Origin: Diogma glabrata
Lineage: Eukaryota; Arthropoda; Insecta; Diptera; Cylindrotomidae
DNA: 64,000 nucleotides
Direction: 5' to 3'
Assembly: GCA_963693315.1 (NCBI GenBank)
Contig: OY856186.1
Span: 232,150,392-232,214,391 of the forward strand
This document shows positions 1 through 13,359 of the stretch, piece by piece; the first letter of the stretch is position 1, and each line of letters begins with the position of its first letter. The translations under genes and the position numbers were made by a program. The notes beneath the pieces were generated by a model that searched no databases, was not told the DNA's origin, and was given only the letters and a program-made list of their open reading frames with translations.

Positions 1-1740
1 CTACTAAAGTGATAGCGATACTTAAGCCAGGTAACCATCCAATGAACCAGGAAGCTATCGCCCAATTGCCTTTTTGAGCACCTGCTATAAATTGCTAGAA
101 TGGCTCATATACAATCGTATCGCTCCGATATTGAATGACCAGATCCCAGTCGAACAAGCTGGTTTTTGTCCCAATCGCAGTTGCACTGACCAACTGCTCG
201 CTTTGACATCGTATATCGAGGCTGGGTATCAAAAACAACTAAAAACAGGAGCAGTATCCATCGATCTTAATGCAGCATATGACACGGTCTGGCGTATTGG
301 GATTATTATAAGCTGTTCAATGCAATACCTTGTAGCACCATCTCGCGTTTAATTAACAACATGCTGAGTAATCGTGTATTCAAAGTTCATCTAAATAGTA
401 TCTGTAGTAGGTCTAAAATGCTTAACAATGGTTTGCCACAGGGTTCCGTCCTGGCGCCATTACTTTTTAATCTGTACATTCATGACATTCCTGACACAAC
501 ATCAAAGAAATTTGGTTACGCTGATGATTGGACCCTGGCCACTCAAAAAACAAAGACATGGGTGTCTTGGAGGATTGCTCTCAACTGACCTAGCGATAAT
601 GAATGACTATTTTCGAACGTGGAGCTTATTTCCCAATCTAAGTAAAACCGAGAGCTCCTGTTTCCACTTATACAACAAACTGGCCACACACGAACTATCA
701 GTGTTATTTAACGGCACTGTCATTAAATACAATCAACAGCCAAAGTACCTGGGCATTACTCTCGATAGAACTCTTTCTTTTAAACTCCACCTAGAAAATA
801 CGTCAAAAAAACTTAAACGAGAAACAATATAATGCACAAACTGGCAGGCTCGACATGGGGTGCTACTCCAGCTACCCTCCGCACAACTGCTCTAAGTCTG
901 GTTTACTCAGTGGCTGAGCGCACCAGTCTGGTTGAATAGCACACATACTCAAAAAGTGGACTGCCAGTTGCATGCGACGACGCGTACTATAAGTGGTACT
1001 ATCAGGTCCACTACTTTACCTTGGCTCCCTGTGTTAAGCAATATCGCTCCACCTGCACTCAGATGCTCGCATGCTCTCATGCGTGAACATAAAAAGATAA
1101 CCAACAACATCACGTTACCCCTGCACAAATATTACGGTGACCACACTCGTTGTCGATTGAAGTCAAGAAAGCCTCCACATAAAACTGCCAGCAACCTGCT
1201 GGCAACTAATTTTAATATTTTGGATGCCTGGGATACCTCCTGGCATCATTAAAACACAACTGGCCTTTCTATTACTAACCCGACTTCTACCCAACCAGGT
1301 TTCGATTTGCCACGTCATACCTGGACTACATTAAACCGAATAAGAACGAATCATGGACGTTGTGCTGATTCTCTCTACAAGTGGGGCATTTCAGAGTCCC
1401 CTGAATGTGACTGCGGCGCTCCACAACAAACCATAAAACAAATTGCAACTGTGTGTCCAATTCGACGTTACAATGGCTACATCTCAGACATCCATTTGGC
1501 AACTCCCGATGTAGCAGTATGGATAGACTCGCTCGATGTAAACATCTAATGTTCAAATGTACTGCCCAATGCTCAAATATTTTACTTTTTTACTAAAAGA
1601 CGCGCAATAAAATCGATTGTAAGTTCATTTAATGTGTATCCATGTTTTGTTTTATGCAGATTTCATAGAAGAGTCTACCTATTTTTAATTTTAATTTTTA
1701 ATGTGTCACAAAAAAAGCATACGCTAAATAAAATAAATTT
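1..1740 (+). pseudogene. Family A non-LTR retrotransposon, 3' part of ORF2 plus 3' UTR (broken)
   Basis: This is the 3' half of a Jockey-like LINE polymerase gene, cut off by the window start. The reading frame shifts several times (about 50-70, 300-360, 555 and 830-950). The fingers motif includes QAGFCPNRSCTDQLLAL, followed by AAYDTVW, GLPQGSVLAPLLFNLYIHD and the catalytic YADD at 517-528. The thumb and C-terminal part follow, ending in a zinc-knuckle-like tail (HTWTTLNRIRTNHGRC, then CDCGAPQQT) with a stop just before 1550. A 3' UTR of about 190 bases ends in an AATAAA-rich tail near 1735. It cannot encode an active enzyme. Related copies lie at 36321-38830 (minus strand), 46243-46690 and 47483-48296. 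The clade assignment rests on remembered motifs, not a search. Confidence 0.88.
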
Positions 1741-1785
1741 AAAGTTTAAACCGTCATTCCTTCAAACAAAACGTAGTAAAGTCAA

Positions 1786-3036
1786 GTTGTTGTAAATGAC
1801 CAAAAGTTTATATTTCGACTCAAAAAACTATACTTTATATCAAGCTGTGTGAACTTGGAACCCGAATATAAGGGAAGAAAAGGAAAATATTTTTGGAAAC
1901 TGCAAACGACGTACATGATTGTAGCAAATATTTTTTCTTTGTAGTTATAAGAAATATCACTAAAATCATCAAAACAGGTGTTTCTCCTACAAACAGTGAT
2001 AATTTTGATAATACAAGTATACAAGATTGTTCAAGATCGTTTGCAGTTTTTTGTAGTAACGATAAATATTTTTAGATGTTTTTTTTTGTAGCCACAAAAT
2101 ACAAAAGGGTAAATTTAAGCCAAAATTTGAGCAGCTACAAACAAAAAAAATTTACTCAATCAACAACGCCGGTTGTAGTTTCTGAGATCAAAAGAACTTT
2201 TCGCTTTCGCTTTACTGTCAATTTTTTATTTTTTGAGTAAAAAACATTGGCAAAAATTATTTATCATTACTACAAGAAACTGCAAACGATTTCGAACAAT
2301 ATTGTATACTTGGATTATCAAAATTATCACTGTGTGTTGTGTGTAAACACAATAAATAAATAAAAATCATTTGCTTCGATTCGCGTTGATTTTATTTACA
2401 TAACAAAATTACAAAACAAAAATGTTCTTATTTAGCTCACGCAGATGCCGGAAGCTACTATATTATATTATTAAAAGTCATCAATCCATTTTGACATATA
2501 AGTAAATCCACTGAACGCAAATAAGATTCACCTGTTTTGAGCGATATTTATTACAACTACAAACAAAAATTTTTACTGCAATCATCAACGTCGTTTGTAG
2601 TTTCTGAGATCAAAAGAATATTTCAATTTTTTGCTCAACTGTAAATTTTTTTATTTTGTGAGTGGAAAAAAATTTCCAAAAATATTTTTCATTACTACAA
2701 AATATTACAAACGATTTAGAACTTTTGTGTACTCGGCTTATCAAAATTATCACTGTGTGTAATCACCTGTTTTGATGATTTGAGTGACATTTATTTACAA
2801 CTCCCATCAAACAAATTTTATTGCAATCATGTATGTCGATTGTAGATTATAAATAATATTTTTATATATATTTCATACTTTTGTTCAACTGTACATTTTT
2901 ATTTTTTTGGCGACAATAAATAATTTCCAAAAATATTTATCATTACTACAAAAAACTACAAACGATTTTGAACAATCTTGTACATGTGCTTATATTTATC
3001 ACTGTGTGTTTTGATGGTTTGAATGATATTCATTAC
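1786..3036. repeat. GTAGTTTGTAG satellite in both orientations, left block
   Basis: Diverged repeats share the words AAAATTATCACTGTGTG, CTACAAACGAT and TCAACGTCGTTTGTAG. The unit at about 1800-2075 is in one orientation; those ending near 2335, 2755 and 3007 are in the other, the last two about 250 bases apart. The MULE at 3037-4644 interrupts the array, which resumes at 4645. No coding potential is convincing; the short open frames here are satellite translations. Confidence 0.7.
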
Positions 3037-4644
3037 GGTGTCCTGATAAAATATCACGCGAAAAAATCACACACGAAATAATATCACATGGAAAATATCA
3101 CAGCGAAAAAATCACACTATACGAAAATATCACATCACTAAAATATCACATTACGAAAATATCACATCCAAAAATCACACGCGAGAAAATATCACACTCT
3201 AAAATTACACATACAAAAATCACACGCGAAAAAATATCACATCTAAAAATCACACCCGAAAAAATATCATGTAAAAAATATTTTATTGTAAAAAACATAT
3301 TGTCCGTATATGAAATATAAATTTTTGTAAAGAATTCTGAGATAGCAATCTTTCATGTGATACCGTATTGGACTTAGTAAAAACGTTTTCAACGACTTCA
3401 CTTCATTAATCTTTTTTACAAATTAATCTTATTTTATTGATTTTGGATCCCAAATTATTTAATCAATATTCATCATATTCTGCCAATATTCTGTTCTTTA
3501 TTTCACTGGATTCCTTTGTCTGAACACACTGCTGCATATAATAATCATATTGTAGCGACATCTTCAAAACCTGAGAATCCAAAAAATTTCATATCAATGG
3601 TACACATTGCTGCAATCTCTAAATCTGTAATAATTATTCTAGATTTGCATTGGGTATTAATTCTTAAACTGCCATCAACATTTTACAATAAGTATCATGT
3701 CTTATTTTAAAATAAGAATTATTTTTATTGAAAAAAATGTTATTATTAAAAAAAATTAAAATATTTCTGGAAGCACTTTAAATTAGTTACAAATCTAAGT
3801 TGTATGAGCAAAAAGAATTATTATCAATTCCTCAATCTTATAATACCATATTATATTTTTCAAATATTAAAATATGAATATCTCTCGGATTGGCTAGAGA
3901 ATGTTTTACTTTTGGCGTACTGTAAGCGTCAAATTTGTGAATTTTGTTTGGGTAGAGCCATCTGCACACCTTCCGATGCTTGAGCCATTCCAATTGCAAT
4001 TGTGAGATGGGTTGAAGCTCCAGGATCGGCTTTTGCTAGCTTCATTTCATTAACTAGCTTATGAGCTTGGCCCTCATAGTTTTTGGCGCCATGATTAAGA
4101 TCAAGCGACTCTCGTACAATCTGATTTTTATTGGTATGTAGAATTGACTTTAACCGAAGACTGCGATATTTATTGCATCGCCAATAACTAACACCAAAAG
4201 ATGTATTCCTGTGGTGAACATATTCAAGAGTTTTTGCTTAATGTTGAGTTGATAGGGCTATAACGTGAAGTTGTTTAAAACGTTTTTCACTAAGTCAAAT
4301 ACGATATCAAATGAAAGATTGGTAGTTTAGTTAGAGTACTTCAAAAAATTTTATTCATATACGGACATTGTGTTATTTTACAATAAATTTTTTTACGTGC
4401 TATTTTTTTGGGTGTGTTTTAGGATGTGATATTTTTTCGCGTGTGATTTTTGGATGTGATATTTTTTCGCGTGTGATTTCAGGATGTGATATTTTTTCGC
4501 GTGTGATTTTAGGATGTGATATTTTCGAAATGTGATATTTTAGTGATGTGATATTTTCGTGGAGTGTGATTTTTTCGCTGTGATATTTTCGACGTGATAT
4601 TCTTTCATGTGTGATTTTTGCGTGTGATATTTTATCATAGAACC
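3037..4644 (-). mobile_element. Mutator-like (MULE) element with 9-bp target duplication
   Basis: The 9-mer ATTCATTAC flanks the element exactly (3028-3036 and 4645-4653). Ends are inverted: GGTGTCCTGATAAAATATC on the left and GGTTCTATGATAAAATATC read inward from the right. Inside each end is a run of short repeats, GATGTGATATTTTTTCGCGT on the right and its complement on the left. The inverted arms reach about 3400 and 4250. A 9-bp duplication, long inverted ends and an internal FLYWCH-type coding remnant on the minus strand together fit the Mutator superfamily. No transposase catalytic domain is left, so the copy is non-autonomous. It sits inside the flanking satellite. Confidence 0.82.
3929..4237 (-). 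pseudogene. FLYWCH zinc-finger domain remnant of a MULE protein
   Basis: The minus strand is open for 102 codons between stops, with no clear initiation codon. It reads TLEYVHHRNTSFGVSYWRCN, then KYRSLRLKSILHTNKNQIVR, LNHGAKN and a helical tail with EGQAHKLVNEMKLAK and MAQASEGVQMALPKQNSQI. YWRC followed by a basic segment, L-H-T and N-H-G is the FLYWCH pattern, and MULE proteins commonly carry this DNA-binding finger ahead of the transposase. Two expected ligands look lost: the second Cys (Ser-Leu-Arg region) and the first His of the H-x-H pair (Leu here). It lies centrally in the 3037-4644 element and is probably an exon remnant of its transposase gene. Not expected to be functional. Confidence 0.68.
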
Positions 4645-5050
4645 ATTCATTACAACTGCGAGTATTAACAATTTGGAATTAACTACAATCCTCAACGTCG
4701 TTTGTAGTTCCTAAGATCAAAAGAATATTTCAACTTAATGCTCAACTGTCCATTTTTATTTTGTTTGGCTACAGAAAAAAATTACGAATTGTAGTAAAAT
4801 TGTTTATTTGTATGAAGTTGTAATAAATATCACTCAAATCATCAAAACCGGTGATTCTCCTACAAACAGTGATAATTTTGAAATAACAAGTATATATACA
4901 AGATTGTTCGGAAAATCGATAGTAGTTTTTTGGAGCAACGATTAATATTTTTGGAAATTTTCTTTTAAAAACTGTACAGTTGAGTAAAAATATGAAATAT
5001 TTCGGAAAAATTAATAATTTTGGAAAATTCATACCACTTATCCTCAATGA
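4645..5050. repeat. GTAGTTTGTAG satellite, right block
   Basis: This continues the array at 1786-3036 on the far side of the MULE. The start (4645-4780) is in the same orientation as the array immediately left of the MULE. From about 4780 the orientation flips and matches 1930-2075 closely (TCTCCTACAAACAGTGATAA in both). Confidence 0.65.
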
Positions 5051-5096
5051 TAAACTACAACAGTTAACTTATTTATTTTAAAACCTAAAAAAAATA

Positions 5097-5637
5097 TTGA
5101 ACATACAAGATCTGCTGAAAGTATATAAAACATTATTTCAGCCTATATTATGTTACGAAATTATCGGAACTTTTGATAAACATATAAAAAATTTAAAGGT
5201 GGTACAAAAACCGATACTGAAACTCATTTTAGGAGCTCCAAGAACATTTCCATCTATCCACACTTCTGCCTTGACCTCAACTTATCATATCCGCAAACTA
5301 TATAGACTGCGAACGCTCACGTACATATCTTACGAAAAACGGTATGCTACATTTACCAAGTCATCCAATAATTACTCGTTTTAGGCACACAAAAACAAAA
5401 CAAAACATTGTAGCTCAAAAATATTTCCAATTTTTAGTTCCTAAGCAGTTCAATATTCTACCACAAACCATTAAAAATATAGATAAATCAAAATATTATT
5501 ACACTATGATTACGGCGATAAAAAAGCACTTGACTGAAACACCTTACCTTCAATTCAAAATCATAACCAAAAACATATTTACACTTATGACTCACTTTCT
5601 TTTATTTCACTTTTTTGTTTTTTTCCCTTTACTTTAA
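5097..5637 (+). pseudogene. C-terminal fragment of a different non-LTR retrotransposon ORF2
   Basis: Two overlapping frames (5097-5384 and 5344-5637) join into one protein tail if a frameshift near 5380 is allowed. The first has LLKVYKTLFQPILCYEIIG and VVQKPILKLILGAPRTF; the second has KQNIVAQKYFQFLVPKQFN and LPQTIKNI. This pattern, L-Y-K-S-L-F-x-P-I-L-x-Y followed by V-Q-K-x-I-L-K and a later tail, is usual just downstream of the reverse transcriptase domain in many LINE ORF2 proteins. The polymerase core is absent. It directly follows the satellite block and does not resemble family A or B, so it is probably a third family. Its clade cannot be named. Confidence 0.6.
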
Positions 5638-5951
5638 ACAAACACAAATAGGATTATATATTAACCTAACACATACTCATACACATATACTTATTAAACA
5701 TATTCATAAAAATATTTTATTATTTTAAATTAATTATTTTAATTTAGTTTTATAATATTCATGCTTATGTAAATTATATATTATTGTTATATTTTGCACA
5801 TTAGTTAGCACTCAAGGTAATCGCAATTTTTTTTTCACGAACAGCGATCTACCGCCGCATCGCTTTGATTTTTGTTTTGACCCCTACAGCCATCGCAAAA
5901 CAATCTCAATGTTTATACATCTTCAAATTCAGTATTCTCTAGATTATTGAG
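5638..5951. other. AT-rich spacer, nothing recognised
   Basis: This is low-complexity AT-rich sequence downstream of the LINE tail, possibly its 3' UTR. A short higher-GC stretch lies near 5845-5900. I see no gene or structured repeat. Confidence 0.4.
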
Positions 5952-6509
<558 letters not shown>

Positions 6510-7864
6510 GTTTTAAGTAATTTATAAAACGTGTTCGCTTTTAACTTATGTATCCTATATGAATAATTCGTTCCAGAATCTTTAACGTAAAGCAAAACAC
6601 TCATTAAGCTCCATGTTCACATATTTTTATGTTTACGATAATTTTTTTAAATCCAGGATTTCCCTCATTGTGCTATAAACGTTATTTTTTTGCAATTTCT
6701 TTTGTTTGTTTTGCGAATAACTCATTATGAAAGGTGCTCGTTACTTTTTGTTACTTTTTGGTGCAACTCGTCGATATCATAGCGGTATTTTACGAAATTT
6801 GACGCATTTTGTTGCAATTTCAGTCGAATTTTCGATATAATTCAGTAATAGGAATCGATCTACGTACATAACTTTTTTTCTAAGAAAATTGGAATGTAAC
6901 GTTTTGGTGTGGACCTCCACAATGGTGATAACCAACTTTTGTTAACTTTATTTTCCTCGAACACACAGCTTTTGAATGCTTCCAGATCGAAGAATATTTC
7001 CCAACGATATTTTAATTTGTATGTATGACAAACAAATAGACGAATATGAATCTCTTCAATAAATGAAAAACATTTGTCACTTCATTACAACTATCCCACA
7101 TGTATCCCACAGTTTTATATTTAATCCTATTGTTTCCATCCTGGCTCTAATTGGACTCTGTCCAGCTTGCTATACGAATTATGGGGGATCTATTTTAAAA
7201 TCAAATCTTGATTCCCTAAAACAATGCCGAAAAAAACAAAAACGAATCCAAAGCAAGAGTTTAAAAAACAAAACAAAATTTCGAGATCATAATAGTTTTC
7301 GTGTGTTCTTCGCACATTTCGATTAACCGGCATGCAGACAGGTATTTTTTGCTAACCCCGGCTAGTTATGACATGAAACGTCGAGATATGTGAAAACAAG
7401 TAAGGATAAGATTGTAAAAATTTCCTCCAGAATCTAATATTTAGGTCTTCCAGACCGAAGTAATTATATTATACCACATTTTTCATCAAATATTTTGATT
7501 AATTAAAAGAAATTTCGCAGAGTTATTATGTAAGAAATCTAATTTTTCTCTTACGAACGTCTTTTAATTAAATCAAAAATTTCGCTGAAATCTCTAAAGT
7601 ATGTACTTGTAAATTCTTTCAAAAGCTTGTTATGTGAAATTGAATTTAGTTTTATAAATTAACTTTATCTTTGTTTTCGAAATAAAAATTAACAACTTTG
7701 AAAATGTGGCAAACTTTAAATCTAAAAGTTGTATGAATTTTACAAAATTTGAAAATGTTTTAGTCTACATTTTTTTTATATTGTAGATTTAAAACTTAAA
7801 AATAAAAAAAATTAAATTACTTGAAAATGCTTGTTGTATGGATTAACTTTATGTTTATAATGTG
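6510..7864. other. AT-rich spacer with one K-family terminal fragment
   Basis: No gene is supported; an 87-codon frame at 7063-7326 has no family resemblance. At about 7441-7475 the sequence AGACCGAAGTAATTA, read on the minus strand, reproduces the 5' end of the K repeats at 50978 and 61330. A short imperfect inverted repeat (TTTAATTAA with TTTCGC on both sides) lies at about 7495-7600. Confidence 0.45.
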
Positions 7865-9244
7865 AAAAAGGATTTCCGATGGGACAGAATTTAAACAACA
7901 AACTTGAGAACCTTTATTTTCGCTGGATATATTTTAATTTTATTATTCTTTAAAATGTGAATGCCAATGAGAGGGAGTATGAATAAGAACTATAATATTG
8001 TTCTTATCTTACTTAGATCAGTCTTGTATTAAATTGTCTCTAGTAATATACATATTTATAATCTCTTTTGAGTTAAAGTGATTTAAATTGTTTTTTTTTT
8101 TCACATTTGGGTCTTTGTCCTTTATATTATCATAACAATAAATATAAAGTTTATAAAATATAAAATGACTTAAGGCGTAATTTTTTTCATATTAAATAAC
8201 CAACAAAAAATAATTTATATTTTGTTTATTTTATACAAAAACAGGATATCAAATCACTAAAACATATAGATGTGACTTGGTAATATATTTTAATGTAATT
8301 AAGTAAATGGAATGGGAAGAGGGATATAAGGGCTAGCGGAAGCGTAAATTGCTTGCTTGGACGAAGTGAAGCTATAATGAATAAGACTTTCAAGTTACTG
8401 GCGAGTGGTGTTGGACAAATTGGACAACAAATGAAATGCTGCAGGTAATCCAACTTCCTACTTAATTAAACCTTAGATTACCACATGTGCCATCAAACAC
8501 CAAACTCAAGTGATACAAGAGAACCAATAAACTTGTGGTGATGCATGGGTTGCCTACGAAGATCCTTACGTAAATTGATAAATCAAATTTATCTAGTTTT
8601 GAGCGTTATTGTTTACTTTACGTTTTTGATTCGTTTAAGATAGGAGATGGAGAGTATATGAGTCAATATAATATTAAAATTACAATTCACTTCGTGAAGG
8701 TTCTGACATGATAAGTTGTGTTAGCAACAACAGGATTGCTTGATTTGGGCTTGTTCTACGGGCCTGGTCAGAGTAATGAATAAATTATTTACGTCAGTGC
8801 CCTAGAGACACATTTTTTTTCAGAAAAAAAAATGTTTCATTAATTCTTAATCCAAACTAAAAATTTCCCGATGGCATAATTTCTCGTTTTAAAATAAAAT
8901 TTTTACAAAACTTTTATTTCCGTTTTTTTTAAATTTTTTTTTAAACAATGCAGTGAATTATCTATTTACCTAAGCCCACAGGAATTCTTGTTTTATAGTA
9001 ATTTAATGACCATTTAGTTATCTTAAGGATACAAATGAAGTATTTGAGGGTGTGAATGCTTTTAACATAATTTATCTTTTCATCCATTTACCTGTCCGAA
9101 ATTAATTTTAAAGGCATGGACAAATCGAGTACCGTACTTTTACTTATTAATGATAATACCTGTCATAAAATGAGAAGAATAGTCTTTAGAGATATTTTGA
9201 GCGTACAGCATCATTACTAAATTCATTCATACTCAATTCATATA

Positions 9245-9774
<530 letters not shown>

Positions 9775-9974
9775 NNNNNNNNNNNNNNNNNNNNNNNNNN
9801 NNNNNNNNNNNNNNNNNNNNNNNNNNNNNNNNNNNNNNNNNNNNNNNNNNNNNNNNNNNNNNNNNNNNNNNNNNNNNNNNNNNNNNNNNNNNNNNNNNNN
9901 NNNNNNNNNNNNNNNNNNNNNNNNNNNNNNNNNNNNNNNNNNNNNNNNNNNNNNNNNNNNNNNNNNNNNNNNNN
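9775..9974. other. Assembly gap (200 N)
   Basis: Exactly 200 N. By alignment with the right arm, the missing sequence corresponds to about 16334-16953, i.e. about 620 bases: the end of the satellite, the CACACA-rich segment and part of the MITE. The N length is therefore probably a placeholder. Confidence 0.95.
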
Positions 9975-12950
9975 AATAATTCTGCATACCCAACTTCCGG
10001 TGTGTCACTTCCGGTTAAAAAGTTTTTTTTTCAGGTGTTTATCCCTACTGCAGCCTACAATTACCGATCGATTTTCATGAAACGTTGCGAAAAGCTTTTA
10101 AATAACATGAGAAAAATTTTATCAGCTTTTGGAGCACATTGGATAAAGGGTTGGGGGGTCCACCATACAACAGGTGGTTTTTTCCACAAAGTTTTTAAGT
10201 TTGTTGGGAGCATAAAACATTCATTCGTGAATGAATTTTGATGACACTTTGGAAAAAGACGCAAACATGTATTAGTTTTTGAGCGATAGTGAACAAAGTG
10301 GTGGGGGTCCCTGGAGCACCTGTTTTTTTGAAAGCTCTATAACTTCTGTACCTGATAAGCGAATTGGATGAAACTTGGTACATGAGTATGTAGTACGGTT
10401 TACAATAGTTCTGCATCCTAACTTCCGGTTTTTCACTTACGGTAAAAAAAATTTTTTTGTACTTTTTTTCAGTGTCTTTATGCACACTACAGCCTACAAT
10501 AATGAAGTGATTATGATGAAACTTAGAGAATAGGGTTCCAATTAGCGTGAAAAGATAATTATCATGTTTTGGAACACATTAATCAAAGTGGTGGGGGTCT
10601 ACCATACAAATGCTGACTTTTCACACTTTGTTTTTTAAGTTTGTTGGGAGCATACAGACTTCATTCATTAATTTATTTTAATGACACTTTATAAACAGAT
10701 GGAGACTTAAGTAACAAAGAACTGATTAGTTTTTGGATAATATTGGAATAAGTGGTGGGGGTCCTCCCGAACACCTGTTTAATGTGTCACACTTTTTTCA
10801 ATGTTTGTTGGGAGCACACAGCACTCGTTCGTGAACGAATTTTGATGACACTTTGGAAAAAGATGCAAACATGTATGGCAAAGAACTGATTAGTTTTTGA
10901 GCGATAGTGAACAAAGTGGTGGGGGGTCCCTGGAGCACCTGTTTTTTTTAAAGCTCTATAACTTCTGTACCTGATAATCAAATTGGATGAAACCTAGTAC
11001 ATGAGTATGTAGTACGGTTTACAATAGTTCTGCATCCCAACTTTCGGTTTTTCACTTCCGGTAAAAAATTTTTTTTTGTACATTTTTTGAAGTTTTTGCA
11101 GTGTCTTTATGCACACTACAGCCTACAATAATGAAGTGATTATGATGAAACTTATGGAATAGGGTTCCAATAAGTGTGAAAAGATAATTATCATGTGTAA
11201 GGACTCATTGATCAAAGTGGTGGGTGGTCTACCATACAAATGCTGACTTTTCACACTTTGTTTTTTAAGTTTGTTGGGAGCAAACAGACTTCGTTCATTA
11301 ATTTATTTTAATGACACTTTGGAAAAAGATGGAGACTTAAGGAACAAAGAACTGATTAGTTTTTGGATAATATTGGAATAAGTGGTGGGGGTCCTCCCGA
11401 ACACCTGTTTAATGTGTCACACTTTTTTCAATGTTTGTTGGGAGCACACAGCATTCGTTCGTTATCGAATTTTGATGACACTTTGGAAAAAGATGCAAAC
11501 ATGTATGGCAAAGAACTGATTAGTTTTTGAGCGATAGTGAACAAAGTGGTGGGGGTCCCTGGAGCACTTGTTTTTTTGAAAGATCTATAGCTTCTGTACC
11601 TGATAAGCGAATTGGATGAAACTTGGTACATGAGTATGTAGTACGGTTTAAAATAGTTCTGCATCCCAACTTCCGGTTTTTTACTTCCGGTAAAAAAATT
11701 TTTTTTGTACTTTTTTGAAGTTTTTTCAGTGTCTTTATGCACACTACAGCCTACAATAATGAAGTGATTATGATGAAACTTATGGAATAGGGTTCCAGTT
11801 AGTGTGAAAAGATAATTATCATCTTTTAGGACACATTGATCAAAGTGGCGGGGGTCTACCATACAACTGCTGACTTTTCACACTTTGTTTTTAAAGTTTG
11901 TTGGGAGCATACAGACTTCATTCATTAATCAATTCGAATGACACTTTGGAAAAAGATGGAAACTTGAATGACAAGGAACTGATTAGTTTTTGGACAATAT
12001 TAGGATAAGTGGTACGGTGTCCCGAACCCCTGTTTACTGTGTCATCATTTTTTCAATGTTTGTTGGGAGCACACAGCATTCGTTCGTGAACCAATTTTGA
12101 TGACACTTTGGAAAAAAATGCAAACATGTATGGCAAAGAACTGAGTAGTTTTTGAGCGATAGTGAGCAAAGTGGTGGGGGGTGTCCCATACACCTGTTTT
12201 TTTTTAAAGCTCAATAACATCTGTACCTGATAATCAAATTGGATGAAACTTTGTACATAAGCATTTAGTATGATTTACAAAAATTCTGCATCCCAACTTC
12301 CGGTTTTTTACTTCCGGTAAAAAATTTTTTTTTAATTGTTGGCAGTTTTTTCAGTATCTTTATGCACACTACAGCCTACAATAATGAAGTGATTATGATA
12401 AAACTTATGGAAAGGTTTCAATTAGTGTAAGAAGATAATTATCATCTTTTGGGACACATTGATCGGGGGATCTACCATACAACTGCTGACTTTTCACACT
12501 TGGTTTTTAAAGTTTGTTGGGAGCATACAGATTTCATTCATTAATCAATTTTAATGGCACTTTGAAAAAAGATAAAGACTTTATTGACAAAGAATTGACT
12601 AGTTTTTCGACAATATTGGGATAAGTGGTGGGGTCCTCCCTGTTTATTGTTTAAAATGTTTGTTGGAAGCACACAACATTCGTTCGTTAAGTAATTTTGA
12701 TTACACTTTGCAAAAAGATGCAAATAGTATGGCAAGGAACTGATTAGTTTATTTAGCGATAGTGAACAAAGTGGTAGGGGGTCGGTCCTCCAAGCACCTG
12801 TTATTTTGGAAGCTCAATAACTTTTGTACCTGATAATCGAGTTGGATGAAATTTGGTACATACACATTTAGTACGGTTTACAACAGTTCTGCATCCTAAC
12901 TTCCGCTTTGTCACTTCCGATAAAATTTTTGTTTACTTTTTCTCTTACGA
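9975..12950 (-). repeat. 627-bp satellite array, left arm
   Basis: Inverted counterpart of the array at 13360-16580. It holds about five units, each with a paired ACTTCCGG motif and the words GTTTGTTGGGAGCA, TGATGACACTTTGG and AGTGGTGGGGGTCC. Open frames here (for example 11428-11862) are identical to ones in the other arm and are translations of the repeat, not genes. Confidence 0.9.
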
Positions 12951-12986
12951 CAGAATTTATGTTTGTCTCCAGATATCATTCCAGAT

Positions 12987-13322
<336 letters not shown>

Positions 13323-13359
13323 ATCTGGAATGATATCTGGAGACAAACATAAATTCTGT

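Noticed and set aside
8226..8453. 75-residue frame present in both arms (also 18231-18458)
   Set aside because: No domain, no codon-like pattern; retained in both arms only because the arms are recent copies.
11428..11862. 144-residue open frame repeated at 14445-14879 and 20176-20610
   Set aside because: It is a translation of the 627-bp satellite, recurs only because the repeat does, and neighbouring units have it broken by stops.
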